From Furcasterigmium furcatum (Eukaryota; Ascomycota; Sordariomycetes; Glomerellales; Plectosphaerellaceae), in assembly GCA_001599815.1 (NCBI GenBank), contig BCIA01000003.1:4588001-4652000 (forward strand): DNA of 64,000 nt, written 5' to 3'. The position numbers were made by a program, and so were the translations under genes. Each line of letters begins with the position of its first letter. Position 1 is the first letter of the stretch. Below the pieces are notes generated by a model. The model was not told the origin of the DNA. It saw only the letters and a list, made by a program, of their open reading frames with translations, and ran no database searches. This document shows, one piece after another, positions 43,139-53,596 of this stretch.

Positions 43139-44903
43139 ATCGGCTCAGAATTTGATGGTATTTTATAGTCTGTGCTATCTTACTGGAAGCGTCACCCATC
43201 GAAGCGACCGGCCGCTGTGCCAATGTTTTGATTCTTGTTGCACCTCATGGGATCCAGTGGACCCTGTGACGTCTTACTGCTGACCAACAATCCCACCTTT
43301 GCCCGCCCCCTTCAAGGTCCAGTGTTCCTCCGCCCGAAGCTGCAGGGCGTTAGCGCCCTTGGGGACCACCGAGGAAAGCAGCCCCGGCCTCCACTGCTTC
43401 CATCATCGGGGCACCTGCCGCTTCTCGAAGCCAACTGCCGCCACGGAATTCCGTCACCACACCACCTCTTCCAACGCCGCCAGCCCGGTCGCCCCTTTCA
43501 CCCGCAATCAACCGGCAGAATGATTGCCGTGGTCTGCCTCGATCTGCCTCCCGAGATCCTCGTCTTCACTGCAATTACTCCTCATGCGGCCCAATCACCG
43601 CCCGCCACCATCACACTGGAGCGAGGTCTTCCTCAACCCGGTCAGACCACGGTGTGATCGGTCTTTTTCAGGCCACGAGCCTCTTGCTGCAGTTCGGCAC
43701 TCGGTACACAGGAACTCGACCACCTCGAAGACATGGCCTATGAGCCTGGCGTTCCCCCGCCTTCCGCCGCTAGAGACTCCGCTGTAGGTGGTGCCAGCGA
43801 CCAGGACCAGGGCTCTACGGGCGGGCATGCAAACCGGCCGGCAAGGCATCTCAGCTGCCGGCCAGGGTTGGAACCTTGGAACAACCACCGCACGATCTGC
43901 TGTTCATGACCACATGTCGTCCCAGCAGGCTGGCATCGTGTATTGGACGGGACCAACCAGACCGGAATTTGCCTCGCATTGACGAATACAGACAAAGGCG
44001 CTCACTCACCCAGGCCGGCGACCAGGCTCCTCATCTGCGAGCTCGCCGTTGGGATTCCTCGGGCCAGCCTCAATATCATCCTGACTGCTTTCGAGGCCAG
44101 ACCACAGGAAGCCGATTCATGCGCCCCAAGAGCTCGTTCAGAGTGAAAGTATAATTCTACTTGTAGCCGCACGCATGAGGAGCCTTCGTTTGGCCACCTC
44201 GGCTTTGTTCAGCAGATCATCCCCACACACCGGTGGCTCATCCAAGACCATCCCCTGGCCTTCGCGGGCGGGCCAAGATGCCTCGGATATGACTACGCTG
44301 TATATCTTCTGACAGAGGGCCGGTCCCACGCGCGTGTTAGCATTGGCATTGTACATACTTACGTCCTTGGTCCGGTTAATTTGTCCCACAGTCGCCGAGA
44401 CCTCCATCCTTGGAGAGGCTGGCTTGGCCCGATAAAATGGATGGCGGATACTGGCGCGACGCCAACCGGCACATCATTACCCTATTCTCGATGACGTTCT
44501 CCCCAGCCGAGTTCACCTCCCCCGGACTCATTATTTTTCGTCCTCATTGGCGCGCATCGGCGGCCCTGCAGACGGTGGGTGCTTGAGTCAGGCCTTACTT
44601 GACCAACCCGTGCGGGTATGGAGCGACCGACTGGTGATCTCGTCCGGGGACTGGGGAAGATGGCCCCGAGAGCCACGCCCGCGGGCGCGGTGTGAGCAGA
44701 CATATATATTTGCCTTGGGTGCCGCTCCCCCGGAGGCCTGCATGCTCATTGTAGCTCACAGCTCTGGGTGCTTATTCTTCTGCCTCAGTTACTACGACAC
44801 CGGAGAAGCTCTTTTCTTCTCTGTATAGCAAGGGCAAGCCCCTCAGTCTCAAGTCATCGCCAGTCCAGGTTAACCCAGCGCGAGAGCGCTCCCGCCGCCC
44901 AAG
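43139..44903. other. Intergenic; upstream of sugar transporter 2
   Basis: About 1.77 kb. Short frames (up to 140 codons at 43235-43657) lack domains and splice logic. It must hold the second transporter promoter; an AT-rich CATATATATTTG lies near 44700. Confidence 0.55.
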
Positions 44904-46769
44904 ATGATGCGCATTTACAACATCTATGGTGAGTAACAGCATCCTCTTCAAGTCGCTGCCGTGATGCTGATGAATTCCACCTTCACAGTCATCGCCGCCT
45001 TTGGCACCATTGGCGGCATGCTCTTCGGTTTCGACATCAGCTCCATGAGCGCCTGGATCATCGCCCCTCAGTATCTCGACTACTTCGACACGCCCGGAAG
45101 CGCCCTCCAGGGCGGTATCACTGCCTCGATGTCTGGTGGCTCCCTGGTTGGCGCCATTGCCGCTGGTTTCATCGCCGATCCCCTCGGCAGAAAGGGCTCG
45201 CTACAAGTCGCCTCAGTCATCTGGATGATCGGTGCAGCGCTGCAGTCCTCCGCCCAGAACGTCCCTCACCTCATCGTCGGCCGTGTCGTCTCCGGTTTCT
45301 CCATCGGCATCACCAGTTCGCAGTGCTGCGTCTACCTTGCCGAGCTCGCCCCCGGCAGCATCCGTGGTCGCATCGTCGGCATCCAGCAGTGGGCTATCGA
45401 ATGGGGCATCCTCATCATGTATCTCATCTCCTACGCCTGCGCCATGACCATCCCCGGCTCCCCTTCCGCCTGGCGCATTGCGTGGGGCGTCCAGGCCATC
45501 CCCGGCGCCATCCTCCTCGCTTCTCTCTTCTTCTTCCCCGAGTCTCCTCGTTGGCTCGCCAGCCGGGATCGGTGGGAGGAGGTTCACGAGATTCTCGCCC
45601 ATCTGCATGCCAAGGGCGACCGCCATGACCCCGTCGTGCTCGCTGAGCTCGAGGAAGTCAAGGATGCTGCGCGCGTTGCCCATGAGGCTTCCGATATCAG
45701 CTTCTTCGGCCTCTTCGGGCCTGGCATCTGGAAGCGCACGCTTGTCGGCTGCAGCGTTCAGATCTGGCAGCAGCTCTACGGAGGAAACGTGCAGCTTTAC
45801 TACCTTGGGTAAGGACATTGGCGTCTCTGGTCTGTAACATCACTGACACGGTTCACAGGTACATTTTCCGCATGGCCGGAATGGAAGACGAGAGGGCTCT
45901 CACGTCGTCCATCGTTCAGTTCGTCATCTTCCTCGTCACCACCGGCAGCATCCTGCCCTTCATCGACCGCGTGGGCCGCCGCCAGCTTCTCCTGGGAGGT
46001 GCTGTGCTTGCCACCATCATTCACTTCGCCACCGCCGGCGTGATGGCTACCCACGGTTGGGCCGTCGACGGCGTCCCTGGAATTCCCAACTTGAAGTGGT
46101 CTATTGAGGGCGCCCCCGCTCAGGGTGTCATCGCCCTCTCTTACATCTTTGTCGGCATCTACGGTTTCACCTGGGCCCCCATCGGCTGGATCTACTGTTC
46201 GGAGGTCTTCCCTCTGCGATACCGTGCCAAGGGTGTTGGCCTGGCCGCTGCCTCCAACTGGGCGTATGTTCCCCTTTCCCCGGCTGACTCTAAGGGATCT
46301 TTGGGTTCACACAGACTAACCCACGTCGCAGATTCAACCTCGCCCTTGCCTTCTTCGTCCCTCCCGCCTTTGAGAACATCACTTGGCGAACCTACATCAT
46401 CTTCGGAGTATGACCACCCACCCCGCCGCTACGAGCTTATATGCTGACAAGCCAGGTCTTCACGACAGTCATGCTCCCGCATATCTTCTTCACGTATCCC
46501 GAGACCGCAGGGGTAAGTTCAACTAAGCCTCCGTGGGCAGCGACGCCCTCTGGGCTGTCACGTGAACTTCTGTAGATGGAAACAGAATACTGACTTTTGT
46601 GTGTTACCAGCGCACCCTCGAGGAAATCGACACAATGTTCGACGATAACATTGCCGCGTGGAAGACGAAGAAGGCACCCCACCGTCTCCAGAACCGCGCG
46701 AACGAGCTCATGGACGAGCGCAAGGGGGGCGTCGCTGGACATGCCGAGCATGATGACGGCCGAGTTTGA
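44904..46769 (+). CDS. MFS sugar transporter, glucose-sensor/high-affinity type
   Basis: Plasma-membrane sugar transporter. Six exons: 44904-44928, 44989-45808, 45859-46263, 46332-46407, 46456-46512 and 46611-46769, all GT-AG with phase kept, 513 residues. Seen in order: GGMLFGFDISSMSAW in TM1, PLGRKGS in loop 2-3, the sugar-porter signature around VGRVVSGFSIGITSSQC, PESPRWLASRDRWEE after TM6, SEVFPLRYRAKGVGLAAASNW, and PETAGRTLEEIDTMF after TM12. The first exon is only 25 nt. The C-terminal tail is short, so it is more likely a transporter than a long-tailed Rgt2/Snf3 sensor. Substrate unknown. Convergent with the sulfotransferase-like gene. Confidence 0.92.
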
Positions 46770-46960
46770 AGGGGCTGTTGACTGCCTGGTCAAGCATTGG
46801 TTTGCGAAAGATCCAGCGTCGACTCGAGCAGCTCGCTTTATGATACGACATGAAAATATTCTGGATGTATCATGCCCTCAGCGAAGGGGCGTCGAAGTAG
46901 CTCTAGGAGCAATGCAATACAATTTAGGATATCCTATCAAAGGCACCAAAGATCTCTTGA

Positions 46961-47914
46961 TCACTTCCCTAGCCCGAACGGCAGATACGACTTGATCACG
47001 CCGCCGTCGACATACTTACCCAGCATCTCACTGCCGAAAAGCCCCCTTTTATAAGACTGATACCCCACGGCGCCCACGGCGACCGAGACGCCGACCATGA
47101 GGGCGAGGTTCTTGGCCGCGTCCAGGGCCCACCGCCGGATGAGCTTCTCCTCCTGCTCGGGGAAGGCCGTGCCCGTATTGACATGGGGGAACGGCTCGTC
47201 GGGGACGGGCTTGCCGAGGAACTCGCAGAGGGGCGCCCAGCCGTCGTCGACGGACCACTCAAGCAGGCGGTCGGCGGGGACGAGGCCACGGACCATGGCT
47301 TGGTGCTCGGCGTACACCCACTTCCCGTTGCGGGTCATGCCGGTCTCGGTGTCGCCGTCGAGGGCGCGGAAGAGGCCGGGGATCATGTAGCGGAGGAAGC
47401 AGTGGTAGCACCAGAAGGCCTCGCGGCTGAGGAGGTGGATGAGCCAGAAGGACCAGATGCGCGGCCCGCGGGCGAGGGTGGTGGCCATGCTGCGGTGCCA
47501 GGCGTCGAGGTCGGGGCGGCCGTTGAGGATGACCCTGGCGCCGGGGTAGGCCTCGACGAGCTCGGCGGAGAAGACGGAGGCGGGGAAGTCGGTGACGGCG
47601 ACGGCATGGCCGATTACCCGGTCAAAATCGTCGGCGGTGAGCTTGGTGCTGCCGTCGCGGGGGCCGAACCACTTGCGCTGGCAGAGCTCGACCCATTTCT
47701 GGGCGTAGCTGGGCGTCTCGAAGTCGATGTCCCAGCCGTGGTAGGTGTAGTCGTAGCCCAGGGTGAGCAGCGCGCGCTGCAGCGACTCGGTGCCCGTCCG
47801 GGGGAGGCCGACGCAGATGACCTCCATGGGCTTGGTGCGTTTGCGCACCGGGGGCTCCGGCAGCGCGTACCAGCGCTCCATGATGGCGTAGGTCCAGCCG
47901 GTGAGGGGGGGCAT
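46961..47914 (-). CDS. Sulfotransferase-like P-loop protein
   Basis: Single exon, 317 residues. The P-loop-like CVGLPRTGTESLQRAL (about residues 34-49) and the downstream pattern (YHGWDIDFETP, DFPASVFSAELVEAYPGARV, ILNGRPDLDAWHRSM) match the fungal Sulfotransferase_4 family, which has the PAPS-binding fold. A hydrophobic segment near residues 270-290 (ALMVGVSVAVGAVGYQS) suggests a C-terminal membrane anchor. Enzymatic activity of this fungal family is largely untested, so the reaction is inferred from fold. Confidence 0.85.
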   Translation of the reverse strand: MPPLTGWTYAIMERWYALPEPPVRKRTKPMEVICVGLPRTGTESLQRALLTLGYDYTYHGWDIDFETPSYAQKWVELCQRKWFGPRDGSTKLTADDFDRVIGHAVAVTDFPASVFSAELVEAYPGARVILNGRPDLDAWHRSMATTLARGPRIWSFWLIHLLSREAFWCYHCFLRYMIPGLFRALDGDTETGMTRNGKWVYAEHQAMVRGLVPADRLLEWSVDDGWAPLCEFLGKPVPDEPFPHVNTGTAFPEQEEKLIRRWALDAAKNLALMVGVSVAVGAVGYQSYKRGLFGSEMLGKYVDGGVIKSYLPFGLGK

Positions 47915-48517
47915 TTTGGCCGAGGTTGCGAGGGATGTTACGCAGTCAGTCGCCGGAGTTGACGATGTTGAGGTTCCAGATGGCGAGCATGGAATGGGAG
48001 GCGTGATGAAGGCATTGCGCGGAGTGGGAGGTGCTTATGATAAAGGAGCAGCGATCAGAGTGATCGACACTTCTTAAACCCGAAGCTTGCTCCCTTTCTC
48101 AAGCCACGCGAGGTGCTGTTCCGTCGGATACGCGTGTCAGCTGAGGACGAGGTGTCGGCTGGCTGGACGTGAACACCCAATGGTTCGCGGCCAATTCCGT
48201 GGACATGATATCTGTAAACCAGACTCGGAACCTTAGTATTAGAGAGATATCTGGTATAGATGGTCACGTGTGTACGCTGTAAGGTCGCTGCTGACCGGGG
48301 AACGGACCGTGTATCAGTGAGTGATGGGCTGAATCCCGAGCTGAGCAGAGGGGATGGTGACACGACAGATGATGCAGGCCGTTTAATTGGGGGAACTGCA
48401 GGCACATATTCTTGCTTTCGTCTGTGTAAACCCCTCAGACCTTCGCTTCCAAATACCTCAAACTCCTCAGATCCCTCTCCCCCTTCACCTGAATGAACCC
48501 CTTCACCACAGGGCGAC
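47915..48517. other. Divergent intergenic region
   Basis: About 600 bp between the sulfotransferase-like gene (minus) and the next plus-strand gene. No gene supported. Confidence 0.55.
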
Positions 48518-49066
48518 ATGTCCATGTTCGACGAGCCCGTTGTCCAGTGCCTCCATGACGAGTTGGAGCAACCCGGGACGTCTGCCGTGAACTTCTGGTA
48601 CCATATACTCACCAGATTTGTCTTCACGAACTGGGGATTCGTCGTCTCCCCTTGGCAGCCTGTTCGGAACGCAGATGACCAATCATACGTCGACATCGTG
48701 GTCAGGGATCTAAGAAGCCTCCAGGGCCTCCGTCTGCTGATGTACGTCGAGGTCATTCCCGGAGGAGCAGACAACCAGGCCGTCGACGAAGCAGAACGAC
48801 GCATCCTGGGCCACTGCGCGCGATACTGCGCTCATAACGACCCTAGGCCGATCTGGGTCATGAGCTGCTGCGGGCCTCGGTTTCGCCTCTTCATGTTCGA
48901 TCACATCAACCGCAGGCTCCGGAGCTGCTACCCGTCGACCCCTCGCCAGGGCGACGCCGAGCTCTACCTCAGCCTACGAGACAACGAGACACAGCTGAGG
49001 GCACATTTTGAGTTCGCGAAGAGCTCGCCGATTCCCGTCTTGTTAATGCCTACGGTTGCTAGCTAG
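48518..49066 (+). CDS. Uncharacterised fungal protein, possibly PD-(D/E)XK-like
   Basis: Single exon, 182 residues, no signal peptide. The core alternates predicted strand and helix: SYVDIVVRDLRSLQG, LRLLMYVEVIPGG, a helix with HCARYCAHND, then RPIWVMSCCGPRFRLFMFDH. The D...E pattern on successive strands recalls restriction-endonuclease-like folds found in many lineage-specific fungal proteins, but the Lys of E-X-K is missing, so nuclease activity is doubtful. The last codons overlap the stop codon of the convergent proline-rich gene within one CTAG. Confidence 0.6.
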   Translation: MSMFDEPVVQCLHDELEQPGTSAVNFWYHILTRFVFTNWGFVVSPWQPVRNADDQSYVDIVVRDLRSLQGLRLLMYVEVIPGGADNQAVDEAERRILGHCARYCAHNDPRPIWVMSCCGPRFRLFMFDHINRRLRSCYPSTPRQGDAELYLSLRDNETQLRAHFEFAKSSPIPVLLMPTVAS

Positions 49067-50430
49067 GGAGAGGTTTCCTTCGGGGGAGGAAAGGGGACCT
49101 TCTCCCGGAAAGACCCCCTAATGCTGGACTGCTGGCCCCATATTGAGCCCCTCATGCTCTGGGTGGGATCTTCCTGCTTCACCTCCAGCGGTGTAGCCCT
49201 GCGAGAAGGTCCGGAGAAGCGGAGGGACAACACGGAGCCGAAGTCCCAGGACCAGCCGGAATGTTCGCGGAGCTTGAGCGGCTCAGGGGGGGCGAGCGAC
49301 TCCGGCCCGAGCGATTCTGGTCGGAGGGAGTCTGGTCGGAGAGACGCTTCGTCCCCGGCTGGCTGCGACCGCCTTTGGGTGTTCCTTCGGTACCATGAGC
49401 TGCTGGCCCTGGGGAGGGGCCAGTTGAGCGTGCCGTTGGAGCTGCGAGGCTGGTCTGCCTCCAGGTTGTGGTAGCGTTCGGCTCTGAGCTTGCGCCAGCG
49501 GACGAGGAGGATGATTGCTCCGATGAGCCCTGCCAGAAAGGCGGCGCCGACTGACATGATGTGAGAAAGGGGGTTTCTGTCACAGGGCCGGGATGACTTA
49601 CGGATGGAGCCTACGATGATCTCGGTCTTCTGTCCGTCGTTCTGGCTACTCCTGCTCGGCTCAGGGGGCGCGAAGAAGACGCCGGTGGGAGACGCGGGTG
49701 TCAAGGCGGTTGATGGCGACAGGGAGGGGAACGACGGCGGCGGCGGAGTGAACGCATCCTCTCCTGAAGTCGGGCTGGGGAGAGTCTCCAGGGTGGTGGG
49801 CGGGAACTGAGGCCGTGGAGCCTCGAGGACCGGTTCGGCCGTGGGCACTAACACCGGCTCTTTGGCAACCGGGGGCGGCAGCGGTACACGGGATATGCCT
49901 GGCGTGAGTCTCGGGGGAGCGGCAAACGTCGGAGTCGGCCGAGCGGTAGTCGTGATCTCCTCGGGAGGAGGTGAAGGAGGAGGCGGAGGCGGAGGAGGAG
50001 GGGGAGGAGGAGGCGGAGGGGGAGCTGGCGGTGGCGGTGGTGTTGATGATGGCGGCGGCGGCGGCTGCTCCGTCGTTGAAGGAGGTGGAGGAGGAGGAGG
50101 CGGTTGCACCGTTGTCTCTGGGGGAGGAGGGGGAGGAGGTGGTGGTGGCGGCGGTGGTGGAGGCGGCGGAGGAGGCGGCGTGGCTGCTGGAGGCTGTTCA
50201 GTTGTTGTTGATATCTGCTCTTGTCCTTTGCCTTTACCTTTGCCTTTCCCTCTGCCTTTGCCGTTCCCCTTGCCCTTGCCGTTCCCCTTGCCTTTGCCGG
50301 GGCCATTTCCGTCGCCCTCGCCACCGTCTTCGCCCTGGTCGTCCCCATCCTGACGAGGGAACAGGCCGCGAGAGACGCGCGCCCTCAGCCCATGGGTGAT
50401 GTCGCGCCCCGTCGACTGAATCCCAGGCAT
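49063..50430 (-). CDS. Proline-rich single-pass membrane protein
   Basis: Exons 50430-49602 and 49550-49063 give 438 residues. The 51-nt intron (GTAAGT...ATGTCAG) is a multiple of three without a stop, so the frame also reads through; splicing gives TEIIVGSILGAAFLAGLIGA, a typical fungal stalk-plus-membrane junction. Order: a Gly-Lys repeat segment (GKGKGNGKGK type), long poly-Pro runs broken by Thr/Ser, an external stalk, one membrane helix ending in ILLVRWRKLRAE, and a Ser/Arg-rich cytoplasmic tail. No signal peptide is evident, so topology rests on the helix alone. It resembles wall-sensor architecture (stalk, helix, tail), but no WSC or other domain is present. Function unknown. Confidence 0.6.
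   Translation of the reverse strand: MPGIQSTGRDITHGLRARVSRGLFPRQDGDDQGEDGGEGDGNGPGKGKGNGKGKGNGKGRGKGKGKGKGQEQISTTTEQPPAATPPPPPPPPPPPPPPPPPPPPETTVQPPPPPPPPSTTEQPPPPPSSTPPPPPAPPPPPPPPPPPPPPPPSPPPEEITTTARPTPTFAAPPRLTPGISRVPLPPPVAKEPVLVPTAEPVLEAPRPQFPPTTLETLPSPTSGEDAFTPPPPSFPSLSPSTALTPASPTGVFFAPPEPSRSSQNDGQKTEIIVGSIRKSSRPCDRNPLSHIMSVGAAFLAGLIGAIILLVRWRKLRAERYHNLEADQPRSSNGTLNWPLPRASSSWYRRNTQRRSQPAGDEASLRPDSLRPESLGPESLAPPEPLKLREHSGWSWDFGSVLSLRFSGPSRRATPLEVKQEDPTQSMRGSIWGQQSSIRGSFREKVPFPPPKETSP
49965..50200 (-). repeat. Low-complexity CCN tract coding for poly-proline
   Basis: GGA/GGC-rich on the plus strand, coding for runs of up to about 20 prolines on the minus strand. Such tracts expand and shrink readily, so assembled length should be treated with care. 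Confidence 0.85.
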
Positions 50431-51388
50431 CTTGACAGAAGAGACAGGAGCGTAAAGTGGCCCACACCAGTTTCAAGTGACGAGATCGTCCAGTATAGAT
50501 CCTGGGTCAACAGGAGTAGAGTCCGGTGACGAGGTGAAGCTGGGGACCAGACGAGCGAAGAGGCATCTATAAGACCGGCCACTCTTCTGTCGCGCCGCCC
50601 GCCAAGAGATCCTCCAAGCAGCCGTCAGACGGCCGGTGGTTTAGCTTCATCTTAAAATCCGCCGACCAGACGGCTTCAGTGCAAGGTGTCCAAGCTTCGC
50701 CCAGCGTTTGTGCCTATGTAGAGTTCAGGTCACCTCACTCAGGATGAGTGTTTCAAAACATTGGATGCTCAGCAGTCGTCGCCTAGTTGGGGATGGTATG
50801 GCGCAAACGTCGGGGCCTGAGCGCAAACCACCCCTATCAAGCGGCCCAGGTCGCCGTTGCGCCGGCACGGGCTCGTGCCGTAGCCTTGACCGTCTCCCCC
50901 GCTTAGACGGCGAACTAACAGTCGTCTCCCGCCCACCTGAACCGTTAGCCTGCAGAAACTAGCACGAACCTGTCGGTGCAAGACGCGGGACGCCAGACAC
51001 TTTATGTGATACTCGGACGTGGTTCACAGCCTCCCGAGCAGGGAGGCCCCTGGCGGATGCTGAATTCCCAGAAACACTCCCGTCTTGTGAGTCCAATCAC
51101 ACGGTCGAGACTGAGCATCCATGCGGCGATCAGACCTGGCTGGCAGCTCTGGCCTCCATTTTACGAGAAATGGTCACAGCAATTTTAGTCCACCGGACTT
51201 GAGGAGCGTGCGAGTGGTTTCCGGCAGATGAGGTGGTCGTGGAATGCAGTGAAATTGCGCCTCAGCGGTCTCAATTCTGGCCCCTAGCTTCATCGCGGAT
51301 AGAACCTCGTTGATACTCTCCGATCTTGTGGGAGATGATTTTCAATTTTTTCTTGGGCAGTGCACTGCCGAAATTATGGAAATATGAA
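50431..51388. other. Intergenic between proline-rich gene and UstYa-like gene
   Basis: About 960 bp. One small hairpin (GGCACG...CGTGCC near 50862-50877). No gene supported. Confidence 0.5.
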
Positions 51389-52440
51389 TCAGTCATCGAT
51401 TGGCAGGACTGTTCGTCCTCCCTGCTGGATTTGCTCTGATACATGTTAGCTGTTGGGTTCATGGCGGCGTCTGACGTTACTCACCGTCCAGATACTCGAT
51501 GACCTGGCTGTAGTCCTTGCATACTGTCAAATTGTCAGTGCCAACTCTTGCTCCGAATGCCTTGCAAGGAAATTCACCGTGAAGACCATTCCAGCCGCCA
51601 TCTTTGGCCCCCAGATCCTCGTCTGCCGGGCCGTGAGGCTCCAGGGCCACATCTGCCGAGCACATGATGCCCTGTCTGATGTAGTCAATGCAGTGCAGGA
51701 AGTGAGTATGGTAGTCCTCGGGGAGTTCTTCGATTCTGTCGTTCGTCACGCCCGCGTACACCCGGCCCATCATGAACTGCGACTGGATGTCAGCCAGGAC
51801 CCGGGAACAACGTCGTCAACAAGTCGTACCAGGCAGTGCAACTGGTGCGTCATTGATGTCGTGGAGAACGTCTCGCTCTCGCCCCGGTGCGCGCTTTCTG
51901 TTCCCGTCAGCATTGTTCTTCTGGTTGCACGGATGTAATTTGGGCACTGACTCGGAAGCAAAGACCTCCACCTCCCGACTGTACCCTCGTCGAAGAAGTC
52001 GATGGTGTTATTGGGCACGAACGTGGGATCTGACTCCCATTTGATCACTTTGGTGTCGACTATAATTGTTAGCAACCCGCGGAGAAAGGATGCCATGATC
52101 CCGAGCTTGGACGAAGTGACTTACACGCTGGGTCGGTCCTTGTAAAATCGCCCCCGACCTGCCACTCTGTCGCCTGAGGTTTGCCGATCTTGAGTATCTG
52201 CACCAGCAATACCAGAGAAAGCGCGGCATTGAACAAGATCAGCCCAGTGTCGATGAGCCACCGGTTCCTCCGCCATTTCGCCATTCTCGTCTCAGCGCCC
52301 AACGGGCGCCCGCGGGATTCGAGCGGCAAGTCATGCCATTGTTTCTCCTCAAGCAGCACCGATTCGATATCGGTGGTAGTTCCTGACTCGGAGTCATCGT
52401 CTCTTGTTGCATAATTCTGGTACGGCGTTGGAGTGTCCAT
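51389..52440 (-). CDS. UstYa-like (DUF3328) oxidase-family protein
   Basis: UstYa-family proteins act in fungal RiPP cyclisation (ustiloxin, cyclochlorotine) and related secondary metabolism. Six exons by phase: 52440-52125, 52059-51952, 51897-51830, 51782-51578, 51523-51485 and 51435-51389, 260 residues. Features: a cytoplasmic N-terminus, one membrane helix (about 60-84, LIDTGLILFNAALSLVLLVQ), then both family HXXHC motifs, THQLHC and THFLHCIDYIRQGIMCSAD, and the terminal HVCKDYSQVIEYL. Two introns are 54 nt and free of stops, so they can be mistaken for coding DNA. A start at 52467 is possible. No RiPP precursor, peptidase or other cluster partner was found nearby. Confidence 0.82.
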
Positions 52441-52900
52441 TCTTCGAGTCCGGGGATCCGGATTCATCTGGACCTGGATTGTGGCAGTGTACGAAATATG
52501 GATTTGCAAAGCTTCGGGCAAGTTAAAAAAAAATGAAGGAAGGGGAGAAATTAGCCTAAGACTGCTTGTGACATCGACCACACTCGTCGCTGCAGCGTAA
52601 GGGGCAAGATGAGGCGTCTCAAGTCGATCTGGTGATGGGATGAAGGCGCTCCACCGGGCCACCGCGTCTTTTGCTAAGGGTACCGCAATGCACAGCATGT
52701 AGATCGCTTGATGGTCATTAAACATGGATTTATCTTATTAATCGACCAGTCAAGCTTTCAGAATTCTTAAATTGAGACTACTTCTCTTCATTGAGTGGTT
52801 GGGTGTCTCTTCGGAGGGCAGATGTGGTGGTGCGAGTCGGAGAATGCACGGAGCCTCCGAGCGCCTGAAACCCCTATGGAACTGGTCCCCCAGATCCACG

Positions 52901-53021
52901 GAAACACGGCATTTTGTGCATATGCTCACCCGTGGCCCGCACCGGCCCGCGATTTTGTGCCAGAGTGATGTATGTCGTCGACCTGCATGGGTGGCCGTGA
53001 TGACCTTTCACGACATCGCAG
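52901..53021 (+). repeat. Direct repeat, copy 1
   Basis: About 121 bp, from GAAACACGG to CGACATCGCAG, roughly 80 percent identical by eye to 55934-56051. The pair flanks the GMC oxidoreductase gene in the same orientation. Confidence 0.8.
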
Positions 53022-53505
53022 TACCCGAACGCAATCTGCTCTCGGATGAGCAGATGCCAGAGTAGCGATGCGTAATCGCGGTACGTATGCAACCAGGTCA
53101 CCTCAGAGCTCATTGGCTTTCGTGCCCACATGGCTCTACTCTGGGTGCCATCGAGGTCGGCAGTGCATCTTGGCGCCGGGTGGACTATTGCGTAGACGTG
53201 CCCTTCTCTGTGTAAGCCGCGATCGGCAGACGGCCGAGCAGCATAAATGAGCCTGAGATGTACGCGGATGGTCGCCCTTAAGACTTAAGGCCGGCTGTTT
53301 CTCATAGTGTCTTGCATCGGCGCAGAGTCTTTACGCGGACGGAAGGGGGCATTCAAGAGGCTGCTAGGATAGACGGGCACGAAGTGCTGTCTTAATTCCG
53401 ACGAAAGTTTGGTGCTCAACGGAAAGACACCGAGCAATCTCAAGAACCATGTATTTCAATAGTGGTAGAAAACCCGCTGATCTCTCGAGAATGATTCCGA
53501 TTCTT

Positions 53506-53513
53506 TATATAAG
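53506..53513 (+). promoter_or_regulatory. TATA box of the GMC oxidoreductase gene
   Basis: TATATAAG 83 bp before the ATG at 53597. Confidence 0.6.
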
Positions 53514-53596
53514 AGGCATCTCTGCCCGTGGTGAAGAGAGCAGATCATAGAGTGGCCTACAGACACCCGCATCGACAGGAATACACATCAGAAATA

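Larger units (their letters stand above)
52441..53596. other. Intergenic; contains one copy of a diverged direct repeat
   Basis: About 1.15 kb. Holds repeat copy 1 (52901-53021) and the promoter of the GMC oxidoreductase (TATATAAG at 53506-53513). No gene supported. Confidence 0.6.

Noticed and set aside
43235..43657. 140-codon plus-strand frame
   Set aside because: His/Pro/Arg-rich random-looking translation with no homologous features.
52772..53131. Short frames over repeat copy 1 that translate similarly to frames over copy 2
   Set aside because: Similarity of the two translations follows from the DNA repeat itself; no start, domain or codon-level conservation indicates a peptide gene.
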